Under the pieces are notes generated by a model, which worked only from the letters and a program-made list of their open reading frames with translations, was not told where the DNA came from and searched no databases. Position numbers and translations under genes: made by a program. From the NCBI RefSeq assembly GCF_003124125.1, contig NZ_QCXQ01000002.1:82904-146903 (forward strand): DNA of 64,000 bases. The letters are read 5' to 3'. Source of the stretch: Levilactobacillus bambusae. Its GTDB lineage: Bacteria; Bacillota; Bacilli; Lactobacillales; Lactobacillaceae. Shown in pieces: positions 49,229-57,172 of the stretch (position 1 is its first letter; each line of letters starts with the position of its first letter).

Positions 49229-49777
49229 TTAAACTCGGGCTGCCACTGGTTGATGTGCTAACCGTTCGTACGCAAAGTCATCCACGTCACCGTTATTCTT
49301 AGTGGCCCCAACTAACTTTACCCGACCAGTCTCAGTAAACCCAGCCTTCTTGATCACATGCTGCATCCCTAAGTTATCAGGATGAGTATCAATCCGAATA
49401 CTTTGAATCGTTTCACTTTGGTCAACCAGGTTAAAAATCTGGGTTAGTAATTCATTGGCGAGCCCACGTCCGTGATGCCTTGAAGAAACTGCAACGCGGT
49501 GCAAAGCTACGTATGGGGTGTCCTTCGTTAACCATTCACCGTTAATATCAACGTAAAGTGGGTCAACGCCAGGTATGACTGCTGTCGTCCCAAGAATTTC
49601 GCCATCCTCTTCTAATACAACTGTGAACCCCTGTTCAATGTCATCAACCAAAATCGACATATCTGGATAAGTTCCTTGCCATTGATCGATATTTTGTTTC
49701 GCTAACAGGTCCCGACCATCACTAATGATTGTTTCAATTTGTGGCAAATCAGCCATCGTTGCTTGACGAAGCAGCAT
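49229..49777 (-). CDS. GNAT N-acetyltransferase
   Basis: A 182-residue acetyltransferase with LHRVAVSSRHHGRGLANELLTQIF as the acetyl-CoA pyrophosphate loop and DTHPDNLGMQHVIKKAGF as the distal motif. The start is ATG 49777 (MLLRQATMADLPQI), with AAGGA upstream. The substrate is unknown. It is a single-gene unit with its own terminator. Confidence 0.87.
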   Translation of the reverse strand: MLLRQATMADLPQIETIISDGRDLLAKQNIDQWQGTYPDMSILVDDIEQGFTVVLEEDGEILGTTAVIPGVDPLYVDINGEWLTKDTPYVALHRVAVSSRHHGRGLANELLTQIFNLVDQSETIQSIRIDTHPDNLGMQHVIKKAGFTETGRVKLVGATKNNGDVDDFAYERLAHQPVAARV

Positions 49778-49894
49778 ACATAACACCATCCTTTAAGAAC
49801 TTTTATTTTGACGATTTTGTTATCTTAACACGAAAATTTTTTAAAGCAACACTTTTTCTCAACTTTTTTCACTTTTATTTTCAGAAAAAACCAT

Positions 49895-49933
49895 AAAAAA
49901 ATGGCACCGGGAACTTCTTAAACCCGGTGTCAC
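49895..49933 (-). terminator. Strong terminator
   Basis: TGACACCGGG and CCCGGTGCCA pair with one mismatch on the minus strand; seven Ts follow. It lies 300 nt downstream of the MerR gene and terminates either that transcript or the candidate RNA at 49895-50185. Confidence 0.85.
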
Positions 49934-50185
49934 TTTTTAGCGTGGAAGCAGATCCAGACAAGTAGAAAAAAAACTTAACGTTATTTTTCTAAAACACACG
50001 TCATCTTATCTTTACGATCGCTTGCTCGAGCTTAAGCCCGAGTAATCAAAGCGCAATGATTCGCGCTATTTGGAACGGTTACGAATAACCTTTCAACTAC
50101 AACACGACAACAACATGATACCAATCCAGCCACAAGATCGATTGGCAGTGAGAAGTTTTTGCTGTCTGAACCTGATATCTTCCAC
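49895..50185 (-). ncRNA. Candidate autonomous structured RNA
   Basis: The 450-nt region between the MerR and GNAT genes has no ORF I can support but is rich in structure on the minus strand. GTGGAAG (50185-50179) can close with CTTCCAC (49948-49942). Inside are GGTTA-TTCG-TAACC, a UUCG-tetraloop hairpin (50077-50090), CGCTT/AAGCG enclosing CTCG/CGAG, and CCAATC/GATTGG. A promoter-like TTGTTC-17-TGgTACTCT (50192-50220) would start it near 50185, and a strong terminator follows. 6S RNA is one possible identity; I could not match its known features. Confidence 0.42.
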
Positions 50186-50229
50186 ACCGTTAGAGTACCA
50201 TATCACCGACCGTTGAACAAACAATGTAC

Positions 50230-50682
50230 TTACTTTTTCGGAATGTGAGGGTCAAGCTCAAATTTCCAGCCATCAGGATAGTGGACGGCAATGAGCATTT
50301 TATCAGGTTCGGGATCGAAGGGGCCTAAAATCAAGGTTGGCCGTTCACGGTTAGTTGCCAGCTCCACCGGCCGGTCCTCCAAAAAATCCCGAACCGGTAC
50401 GATTAGTTTGGATAACTCAAACGCCATCTCCGCTGCCTTAGCTAAGGTATATCCCTCTCTCGTCAAATGATTAATAATCATTGCTCGAACTACCTGCGTG
50501 TGATCGAACTTATGGTGGGCCCCGTCAGCGACTTGAATGGGTTCAATGTACCCCTTCTTTTCCCAGTAGCGTAACTGACTAACGGTAATTTTGGCCGCCT
50601 TAGTGAGTTCACTAATGCCAACTAATACCGGTTGTTCTAGCATTTGGCGACGGGTTTCCCGATCAATAATCGGTTGCACCAA
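50230..50682 (-). CDS. MerR-family transcriptional regulator
   Basis: A 149-150 residue regulator with the MerR helix-turn-helix and wing (VGISELTKAAKITVSQLRYWEKKGYIEPIQ) and a short C-terminal part without cysteine-rich metal sites, so a drug-type or stress-type sensor. Either TTG 50682 or GTG 50679 may be the start; GTG lies 8 nt after GGAGG. It diverges from an MFS exporter and DUF4811 gene and shares with them a palindrome that overlaps both -35 elements, so it likely controls both. Confidence 0.88.
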   Translation of the reverse strand: MVQPIIDRETRRQMLEQPVLVGISELTKAAKITVSQLRYWEKKGYIEPIQVADGAHHKFDHTQVVRAMIINHLTREGYTLAKAAEMAFELSKLIVPVRDFLEDRPVELATNRERPTLILGPFDPEPDKMLIAVHYPDGWKFELDPHIPKK

Positions 50683-50709
50683 TAACTCCTCCCTTGCTTC
50701 AAACTTTAG

Positions 50710-50723
50710 TTGAATTGTTTCAA
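50710..50723. promoter_or_regulatory. Second palindrome in the MerR leader
   Basis: TTGAA-TTGT-TTCAA lies downstream of the MerR promoter, 30 nt before its start. It may be a second regulator site. Confidence 0.3.
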
Positions 50724-50735
50724 TTTACGCTACTC

Positions 50736-50797
50736 AGTATAATAAAACTAACTTTTATGTCAAGTTTGTTGACAGTCACAACAGAAATGACTATATT
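50736..50797. promoter_or_regulatory. Overlapping divergent promoters sharing one palindrome
   Basis: TGTCAA-GTTTG-TTGACA (50758-50774) is a perfect inverted repeat whose two arms are each a consensus -35. On the plus strand TTGACA and TATATT (50792-50797) are 17 bp apart, leading to the MFS gene. On the minus strand TTGACA and TATACT (50736-50741) are 16 bp apart, leading to the MerR gene. Confidence 0.7.
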
Positions 50798-50848
50798 AGA
50801 GAGCGAATCATTTTTTGGTTAATTAAATTTACAAAGTGAGGGATACAA

Positions 50849-52336
50849 TTGGGAAATGCAGTTGATGTCGATGGGAAACCTTATAACCGCTGGTTGATGA
50901 TCGCTGTCCTCTTAGTTGGAACATTCGGTACCGTACTAAATCAAACGATTTTAAGTACCGCTTTTCCAACCTTAATGAAGGCCTTCGATGTTTCAACGTC
51001 AACGGTTCAATGGTTAACGACCGGCTTTATGTTAGTCAATGGGATTATGATCCCTATCAGTGCCTGGATGGTTACCGTATTCAAATCCAAGCCGCTTTAC
51101 ATTACCGCCCTAACAATCTTCTTAATTGGGACCATTACCTGTTGGGTCGCACCTAGCTTTTCAGTGCTATTAACGGGGCGGTTGATTCAAGCAGTTGGTG
51201 TGGGGATTTCAATGCCCATGCTTCAAACGTTAATGTTAACCATCTTTCCACCGGAAAAGCGTGGTGCTGCCATGGGGATCGCCGGAATTGTCATTGGGTT
51301 AGCCCCAGCGATTGGTCCAACGCTCTCCGGATGGATCATTGATAACTATAATTGGCGTGATCTTTTCGGCATGTTGGTTCCAATTACTGCCGCAGTCATC
51401 ATCGCAAGTTTTTGGTTAATGAAGAACGTCTTAAAGACCCGGAAGGAACCCCTGGATTACCTCTCCGTTGCCTTATCAACCATCGGATTTGGTTCCCTGC
51501 TATACGGGTTCTCAACCGCCGGAAACGATGGCTGGGGAAGTACCGTTGTGATTTCAACCTTAGTCGTTGGTGTCGTCTTCGTGGGTCTCTTTATCTGGCG
51601 TCAAATGACAATGAAGGATCCGTTCTTAAACTTCCACGTCTTCAAGTCGGGCCAATTTACGGTTAGTGTCATCCTTAGCTCCGCCGTTAGCATGGCTATG
51701 TTGGGGGCAGAAATGGTGATTCCACTCTACTTGCAAATCGTTAAGGGGATGTCCGCCTTTGATTCCGGCCTAACCCTCTTGGTGGGAGCCCTCATGATGG
51801 GGATTATGAGCCCAATTACGGGAACGGCGTTTGACCGATACGGTGCCCGTCGATTGACCATGATTGGAATGACCCTTCTAACGCTTGGAACCATTCCGTT
51901 CATGTGGATCACACGAAACACAGCTACTTCGTTCATTGTCATTCTTTATGCCATTCGGATGTTTGGAATTGGAATGGTTATGATGCCAGCCACGACGGCC
52001 GGAATGAACTCACTACCATTGAGTTTAATGAGCCACGGGACAGCCGTGAATAACACCATTCGTCAGGTTGCTAGTTCCGTTGGGACCGCCATCTTGATGT
52101 CCGTGCTAAGTGACGTCACTAAGGCCCAAAAACCGGCCCACCACTTACTAACAACGAATCCCCTGTCCTACGGTGATAAATTCATTAACGCTACCATTAA
52201 CGGTTATCAGGCCGCCTTTGTGGTTTCCGTCATTTTCTGTATCGGAGCCTTAATTGTGACCTTCTTCGTTAAAAATAAGACTGCCCACTCCGTTGAAGTT
52301 ACTGCGTCAACGACTGATAATGGAGGTGAAGCCTAA
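50849..52336 (+). CDS. MFS multidrug exporter, DHA2 (14-TM) family
   Basis: A 495-residue proton-driven exporter of the EmrB/QacA/LmrB type, starting at TTG after GTGAGGGA. The first segments NQTILSTAFPTLMKAFDVSTSTVQW, the motif A-like loop and the motif C region MGIAGIVIGLAPAIGPTLSGWIID are family hallmarks. It lies head-to-head with the MerR gene and its TAATG overlaps the DUF4811 start, a pairing known from lactobacilli. The substrate is not readable. Confidence 0.9.
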   Translation: MGNAVDVDGKPYNRWLMIAVLLVGTFGTVLNQTILSTAFPTLMKAFDVSTSTVQWLTTGFMLVNGIMIPISAWMVTVFKSKPLYITALTIFLIGTITCWVAPSFSVLLTGRLIQAVGVGISMPMLQTLMLTIFPPEKRGAAMGIAGIVIGLAPAIGPTLSGWIIDNYNWRDLFGMLVPITAAVIIASFWLMKNVLKTRKEPLDYLSVALSTIGFGSLLYGFSTAGNDGWGSTVVISTLVVGVVFVGLFIWRQMTMKDPFLNFHVFKSGQFTVSVILSSAVSMAMLGAEMVIPLYLQIVKGMSAFDSGLTLLVGALMMGIMSPITGTAFDRYGARRLTMIGMTLLTLGTIPFMWITRNTATSFIVILYAIRMFGIGMVMMPATTAGMNSLPLSLMSHGTAVNNTIRQVASSVGTAILMSVLSDVTKAQKPAHHLLTTNPLSYGDKFINATINGYQAAFVVSVIFCIGALIVTFFVKNKTAHSVEVTASTTDNGGEA

Positions 52337-53067
52337 TGTTACTGATTATTTTATCAATCTGTGCCATTCTCGCATACGTGTTCTTTGTCTACATTAAAAA
52401 TAAGACGTTATCCACCGTTTTAGCCGTACTCGCCTTACTTGGGATGATCGGTTCCTCGGTGCTCTTAATTAAAAACGACGATAACCATTACGGGATGCAC
52501 CAAATTACTGAAACTAAAACCCAAAAGATTTATTCAGCTTCACCTTCCAAACAGATGTCGATGATTCTTTATCAGCCAATTGGGACGGCAAATAAGCACC
52601 AAGTCTACATTTACAAGCAGAGTGCAAATGCCAAAAAGGTTAGCCATACCCAAGCTAGCGTAACAACCCATAACCGGGTTAAAACCACGACTGGGACCAA
52701 CAAAATGACAACCAAGACCACGTATTGGGTGTATGATAACGCCAATATGAAACGGCTTTTTTGGGGGTTAAAGAACGGTCACCAGTACGTCAAACGGGAA
52801 AACACCCTGTACGTGAATAAACAGACCATTGTTTTAAGTACTAAACAGGCTAAGGTTCTTCAAAAGAAGGCCAGTGATAAAACTTATCAGGCTAAAATGA
52901 AGGCCGGAGCCCAAGCCTTTGTTGAAGCCCAAGTGAAAACGGCAATGATGAAGGATCCTAGCATGTCCGTTTCCGACCGGGAACAGCTAACTAAGCAGGC
53001 TGCCGCTGAATACCAAGCTAAGGCAACTCAACAGTTAATTAACGATATTAAAAACGGTAAATATTAA
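52336..53067 (+). CDS. DUF4811-type membrane-anchored protein
   Basis: A 243-residue protein with two N-terminal membrane segments (residues 1-20 and 25-46) and a large basic, lysine-rich extracytoplasmic or cytoplasmic domain ending in a helical tail DIKNGKY. It resembles DUF4811 proteins found beside MFS exporters in lactobacilli. Its ATG overlaps the exporter stop codon and a GGAGG site lies in the exporter end, so both are coupled. Function unknown; an exporter accessory is plausible. Confidence 0.78.
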   Translation: MLLIILSICAILAYVFFVYIKNKTLSTVLAVLALLGMIGSSVLLIKNDDNHYGMHQITETKTQKIYSASPSKQMSMILYQPIGTANKHQVYIYKQSANAKKVSHTQASVTTHNRVKTTTGTNKMTTKTTYWVYDNANMKRLFWGLKNGHQYVKRENTLYVNKQTIVLSTKQAKVLQKKASDKTYQAKMKAGAQAFVEAQVKTAMMKDPSMSVSDREQLTKQAAAEYQAKATQQLINDIKNGKY

Positions 53068-53071
53068 ATAA

Positions 53072-53400
53072 AAGGCTGGAACATAAGACGTTCAGGCCAT
53101 GCCAAATAGGACAAAGGACCAAGTTCGATTGTATTTTAATCGGATTTGGTCCTTTGTCCTATTTGGTTGTGGTCTGTCTTTAGTCGGGTTCCACCGCTCA
53201 GATCTCTGCGTTTAACCAGGTCATCGAATAATGCCTAAGATCAGCATTTTTCGATGACCCCGTTAAGTCTTAAGATCTACCGAGCGGTTCCACACCCTAT
53301 CCCGTAACTACTGGTCCGAAAGCATCCTGCTAAGGATAAAAGGCTTTCGGACCATGTTGCAAGAGTCGTATTTTTAGCGAAGCGGACCTAATGTCCCATA
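53072..53400. repeat. Long compound-hairpin intergenic repeat, copy B
   Basis: Three hairpins follow one another. The first closes TGGAAC/GTTCCA (53077-53082, 53188-53193) over a perfect 21-bp stem (53102-53122 with 53146-53166). The second closes ACCGCTC/GAGCGGT (53193-53288) over GTCATCGAA/TTCGATGAC. The third is GGTCCGAAAGC/GCTTTCGGACC (53313-53353). The block 53303-53400 is related to 2438-2534, the other copy. Confidence 0.75.
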
Positions 53401-53413
53401 CCCGTTATTTTGT

Positions 53414-54814
53414 TTACCTGGTTTTCTTTAATTTTAAGGTAGTTAAACATCCATAAACCAACGCTGTAATCGCCATAGCCACGAAGGTGCTTCCAACCGT
53501 TTGAGCGACTGGAGCCCACTGCTTTAAGCTTAAGTAGCTAATAATTCCAATTCCCCAAGCGCCAACGGCAACGGGGTTTAATCCGTGTCGATACCAGTAG
53601 GCGCCGTTTCGCTGGTTTAATGCCCCGTAACTCACCTTTTCACGCCGAATAATAAAGTAATCCACCAGAAAAATTGCAATTTCAGGACCCAAAAACATGC
53701 CAATCCCATCTAAAAAGACGGTAAAGACGGCTAAGAAGCTAGCTGAAACTACCGGAATAAACGTCACGGCGGTGGCAGCTAAAGTCACAATCCAGAGTGC
53801 TGGTGTTAACGGCAACCGCCGAACAATGTTGGTCAGAGCGGTACCAGCAGACATTAAATTAACGGCGTTTGCGGTGGTACTCGTAATGACAATTACTAGA
53901 AGGGCTAAAACGCCCAAACCAAGGCGACTTGCAATGGTACTAGGATCAGAATTATTGGGATCGAAGTGGTTCAGACTAATTGCCGTCCCAATCGTTGCAA
54001 CTAACCCGATGAAAGCGAACCAAAATAATCCAATGTTGGCCCCTAGGAAGGTCCCAGCGGTTGCCCCCTTCTTACTGGTTGTAAACCGGCTAAAGTCACT
54101 TCCTGCAGTCACCCACGCCAAGTTAAACGCAGCGAGCGCATCCGCAGCCGCACCATGAGAAAGCCGAAGTGATTGAGGGGCTTGCCAGTGAATTAATTGG
54201 GTCAACGAGACCGTCTTAAAGACGACAATTGACTCCCAGATAACGAAGATAATGACCAAAATAATCCCAATCCGTTCAATTAACTGAACGGACCGTTCCC
54301 CCATTGAGACGCTCAGTAAATGAAGTACACTCATAATGACAATTCCAACGACCAATCCGAATGTTCCTCCGGGCTGTCCGTAAATCGCCCAGCCGAATAG
54401 GTCGTGGAAGAGGTAGCTAATGGACGTGGCCGCAATGAACGTATTAACCGCTGCCCAGCCAATAAACTGAACCACGTTAACCAGTGAGGCTAGGTAGCTG
54501 CCCCGAACCCCGAAGGACAAACGGGTTAGGGCCATGGCGCCCAATCCCGTTTTATAGCCCATCCAACTGGCTGCGATGAGCAAGGCGTAGGATAAAATCC
54601 CGACCCAGACTAATGTCATCGAAGCCGTTAAAAATCCGCTTGCGGCAATGACCCCCCCAATGTACCAGGTTCCGTTATTGGCATTGGCACCAATCCACGT
54701 TGCAAACATATCCCAACCGGACATCTTCCGGTGCTCCTTTGGAACCACAAACGTTGACGATTCCGCCGTACCCGTTGGTTCAGATTGACTCACTTGCTTT
54801 TCCACTATCTTCAC
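53414..54814 (-). CDS. NCS1-family nucleobase permease, probably cytosine or uracil
   Basis: A 466-residue NCS1 symporter with twelve membrane segments, most like cytosine/purine permeases (MSGWDMFATWIGANANNGTWYIGG, and NLAWVTAGSDFSRFTTSK in the middle). The leader carries a PyrR-type binding loop and terminator, so its expression should fall when UMP is high; this favours a pyrimidine substrate over purine, allantoin or thiamine precursor. It is a single-gene unit. Confidence 0.87.
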   Translation of the reverse strand: MKIVEKQVSQSEPTGTAESSTFVVPKEHRKMSGWDMFATWIGANANNGTWYIGGVIAASGFLTASMTLVWVGILSYALLIAASWMGYKTGLGAMALTRLSFGVRGSYLASLVNVVQFIGWAAVNTFIAATSISYLFHDLFGWAIYGQPGGTFGLVVGIVIMSVLHLLSVSMGERSVQLIERIGIILVIIFVIWESIVVFKTVSLTQLIHWQAPQSLRLSHGAAADALAAFNLAWVTAGSDFSRFTTSKKGATAGTFLGANIGLFWFAFIGLVATIGTAISLNHFDPNNSDPSTIASRLGLGVLALLVIVITSTTANAVNLMSAGTALTNIVRRLPLTPALWIVTLAATAVTFIPVVSASFLAVFTVFLDGIGMFLGPEIAIFLVDYFIIRREKVSYGALNQRNGAYWYRHGLNPVAVGAWGIGIISYLSLKQWAPVAQTVGSTFVAMAITALVYGCLTTLKLKKTR

Positions 54815-54865
54815 GCTCCAATTGAAATAAATTCAAATCAGGCCCCCGACCGCAAAAAAGTGCGC

Positions 54866-54977
54866 AAAAAAGGCCCGTTCAGTCCGAACGGGCCTAAGTA
54901 TTGCTACTTTTGGCATTTCTACCAAGCCGTCTCCTTGTTAGCCTCACGGTGCTAAAGTTAAAGGACTGATTACTTGG
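54866..54977 (-). promoter_or_regulatory. PyrR-type transcription attenuator
   Basis: On the minus strand the hairpin CCTT...TTTAGCACCGTGAGGCTAA...AAGG (54933-54964) matches the PyrR binding-loop pattern with the GTGAGGCT core, and CCAAG/CTTGG closes it (54922-54977). An intrinsic terminator, AGGCCCGTTC/GAACGGGCCT with six Ts, follows at 54866-54895. UMP-bound PyrR should favour termination. Confidence 0.78.
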
Positions 54978-54982
54978 CTAAA

Positions 54983-55011
54983 AGTATACGGAGATTTTTC
55001 CTGGCTGTCAA
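54983..55011 (-). promoter_or_regulatory. Promoter of the NCS1 permease gene
   Basis: Consensus TTGACA and TATACT are 17 bp apart on the minus strand, next to the end of the upstream gene. Confidence 0.75.
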
Positions 55012-55012
55012 C

Positions 55013-55441
55013 CTAGTTTTCGTCGTCAGCGTCCTCTAAATCTTCGTCCGAAATCATCCGCCAGCTGCCTTCATCCGCCTTTGAAATTTGGTTCAAAAAG
55101 TGAAGTACGGCCTTGGCCCGGTCAGGTTGTTCCTCGTTCAACCGGTTTAATCCTTCACCAGTGGGCATGGGTTCGCTAAGCTGAAAATCGGTTCCAACGA
55201 GTTCCCCTTCCGAAAAAGCCACCACGGTTTCCCCACTCATAATCTTAGTGAAGATAAAAAACATGCTAAAATCATCGTCTGGCGTCATGTAAGCCGGCAT
55301 CGCCCAAACGTCATCCGCAATTTCCTGCATTTCTTCGTTTTCAAATTTGTAATCTTTATGATTGGCTTCAGTGACGGGTTGATCCAACACTAATAGCATG
55401 TTAGAAAATTCGTCATCGCCTAATTCAAGTTGATCCTTCAT
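55013..55441 (-). CDS. Acidic protein of unknown function
   Basis: I do not recognise this 142-residue soluble, strongly acidic protein (MKDQLELGDDEFSNMLLVLD at the start, ISDEDLEDADDEN at the end). It has no signal peptide or membrane segment. A good AAGGTC/GAGG-type site is lacking a perfect match but the frame is long and codon use agrees with its neighbours. It stands alone between the NCS1 permease promoter and a GNAT gene. Confidence 0.75.
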   Translation of the reverse strand: MKDQLELGDDEFSNMLLVLDQPVTEANHKDYKFENEEMQEIADDVWAMPAYMTPDDDFSMFFIFTKIMSGETVVAFSEGELVGTDFQLSEPMPTGEGLNRLNEEQPDRAKAVLHFLNQISKADEGSWRMISDEDLEDADDEN

Positions 55442-55518
55442 TATAAGGTCCCTCCGCTCTATAGCATACTTGTTATTCTGACATGTTTGCGCCGCAAACG
55501 CAACTAACCCGTTTATAG

Positions 55519-55548
55519 AAAAGGGCCGCAGCGTGTAAGCTGCAGCCC
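55519..55548 (-). terminator. Terminator of the GNAT gene at 55571
   Basis: GGGCTGCAGC pairs with GCTGCGGCCC apart from one position on the minus strand; only four Ts follow. Confidence 0.55.
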
Positions 55549-55570
55549 AGTATATAATTAAATTGATTTG

Positions 55571-56161
55571 TTACGCGGTGGCAACCAATGGTTCTGGGTC
55601 GACCTCCGCTTGCATATGAAAGTAACGGTGGTCACCAATCATTCGGCTTCCAACGACTTCAAACCCTGCCCGTTCGTAGAGTTTCATGGCTCCGGGATTT
55701 TCATAGTCGACGTTTAACCCAATGACCTCTTCATCGTCACGATCTGCGTAACCTGGCAGTGCTCTAAGCAGCTTCTTTCCAATTCCGTGTCCCTGGTAGT
55801 TAGGGTCAACCGCAATTGAATCTAAATACCATTCGTCACCGTTCGTCTCAGACTCGGCCTCAAACGGCTGGGTAAAAGCTTTGCTCTTCGCTGACAGGCG
55901 TTCTAAAACGTCATTAACAGCATCTTCATTTTCTCCGGGGTAGCCAAACGCCACCCCAACAACTTGACCATCGGCCTCGGCCACCACGGTCGTAGCTTCC
56001 CCAGACAGATACGTCTTCGTCTGGTAAGCGGCCCTGATGACCTTCAATAAGTCGGGTGTGGGAACGTCCTCGAGTTCCTCAAGCTGCATTTCATCAAAAA
56101 TAATATTAATTAACGGCGCTATCTGGCCGGCATCGTCAGCTGACGCTTCACGAATTATCAC
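55571..56161 (-). CDS. GNAT N-acetyltransferase
   Basis: A 196-residue acetyltransferase. The acetyl-CoA motif is LDSIAVDPNYQGHGIGKKLLRALPGYA and the distal motif VDYENPGAMKLYERAGFEVVGSRM. It resembles single-domain GNATs of lactobacilli that act on unknown small molecules or proteins. A GGAGG site precedes the ATG at 56161. Confidence 0.88.
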   Translation of the reverse strand: MIIREASADDAGQIAPLINIIFDEMQLEELEDVPTPDLLKVIRAAYQTKTYLSGEATTVVAEADGQVVGVAFGYPGENEDAVNDVLERLSAKSKAFTQPFEAESETNGDEWYLDSIAVDPNYQGHGIGKKLLRALPGYADRDDEEVIGLNVDYENPGAMKLYERAGFEVVGSRMIGDHRYFHMQAEVDPEPLVATA

Positions 56162-56254
56162 AAAAAATCCTCCATTTCAGTTCAATATGCACATCATACC
56201 GTGTTCCCATGTACTTGTCAAAAAATGGCGTAATTTTCATGAAAGGCCCGTTAC

Positions 56255-56356
56255 TTAGCGATCAACTGTGGAACTTGCAACGGTTGGCGTGCCCATTCGG
56301 GTTCCAATAATGAGCCCCACAACAAATAATCCAACGACCTTAAGAATGGTTTTCAT
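56255..56356 (-). CDS. Tiny single-span membrane peptide coupled to the DUF1003 gene
   Basis: A 33-codon frame reads MKTILKVVGLFVVGLIIGTR then MGTPTVASSTVDR. Residues 4-18 form one hydrophobic span, with a basic N terminus and a polar C-terminal tail. A strong GGGGAGG site lies 9 nt before its ATG, inside the end of the DUF1003 gene, and its start overlaps that gene's last codons by 17 nt, as in translational coupling. Real translation is likely but unproven, and I know no family. Confidence 0.55.
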   Translation of the reverse strand: MKTILKVVGLFVVGLIIGTRMGTPTVASSTVDR

Positions 56357-57101
56357 GGCTGTCTTCCTCCCCGTGATCAACGGGCTCATCCCGCCGCAAC
56401 TGGACTAACTCGTCCCGAATTTCACCTAAAATTTCAATTTGTAATCGTTCAATTTCCAGTTCATGCGGAATCTGATTCTGCGCCAAGTGATCCACTTTAG
56501 CGTGCAGCAACCGTAATTCATGCTCCGACTTTAAGTTAACGTGATAGTCGTTTTCTGCGTCCATCCGATCCCGGTCAGCCGCCCGATTTTGACTCATCAT
56601 GATGATTGGGGCCTGAATGGCAGCCACACAGCTTAAAACTAAGTTCAGTAGGATAAACGGGTACGAATCAAAGTGAATTCCAAAGAGGTGCAAGCCATTA
56701 ATAATCATCCACCCGACTAGCACCACGATAAAGATAGCAATGAAGCCCCACGACCCCCCAAAACGAGCGACGTCATCCGACACCCGTTGGCCAAACGTCA
56801 GACTTTTTTCCAAACTCTTATTGACGTCAATAATGTCATAATCGTCACTTGACAACGCCCGGGTAAGCTTCTTATTAATTTTTTCGGTTTGTTTAAGATC
56901 GGCCTTAACCATCGCATCCACCCGATCTAACCGGTATTTTAAGAGGTGGTGGCCGCAAATAAAGTCACTCACCTTGGCTTGGGGATAATCCCGTTTAATT
57001 CGGTTTCGAATCGAGGGGTCAAGATCTGCTAAAAAAAGGCCCTCATCGACCTGATATTCATGTTCATCCACTAAACAATTAACCCGAGTTTCATCAGACA
57101 T
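56340..57101 (-). CDS. DUF1003 family membrane protein
   Basis: A 253-residue protein with a soluble N-terminal part (about residues 1-110), the DUF1003 core KSLTFGQRVSDDVARFGGSWGFIAIF with two membrane segments (about 113-168), and a charged coiled-coil C terminus (NDYHVNLKSEHELRLLHAKVDHL and EIERLQIEILGEIRDELVQLRRD). The family has no assigned function; some relatives occur near magnesium or potassium transport genes. Its 3' end contains the start of a tiny membrane peptide. Confidence 0.85.
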   Translation of the reverse strand: MSDETRVNCLVDEHEYQVDEGLFLADLDPSIRNRIKRDYPQAKVSDFICGHHLLKYRLDRVDAMVKADLKQTEKINKKLTRALSSDDYDIIDVNKSLEKSLTFGQRVSDDVARFGGSWGFIAIFIVVLVGWMIINGLHLFGIHFDSYPFILLNLVLSCVAAIQAPIIMMSQNRAADRDRMDAENDYHVNLKSEHELRLLHAKVDHLAQNQIPHELEIERLQIEILGEIRDELVQLRRDEPVDHGEEDSHENHS

Positions 57102-57172
57102 CTTTGAACCCCTCAGTTTCCTTATAAAGTACGTTTATTCTAACAGGCTTGGACCAAAAACTCCAATTCGAC

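Noticed and set aside
49895-50185. tmRNA, RNase P RNA or SRP RNA at this place
   Set aside because: No tRNA-like ends or tag-peptide frame, no GAGGAAAGTCC-type RNase P core, and no SRP helix 8 motif were seen.
53697-54158. 153-residue plus-strand frame inside the NCS1 permease gene
   Set aside because: It is the antisense of membrane segments of the permease; composition is an artefact of that.
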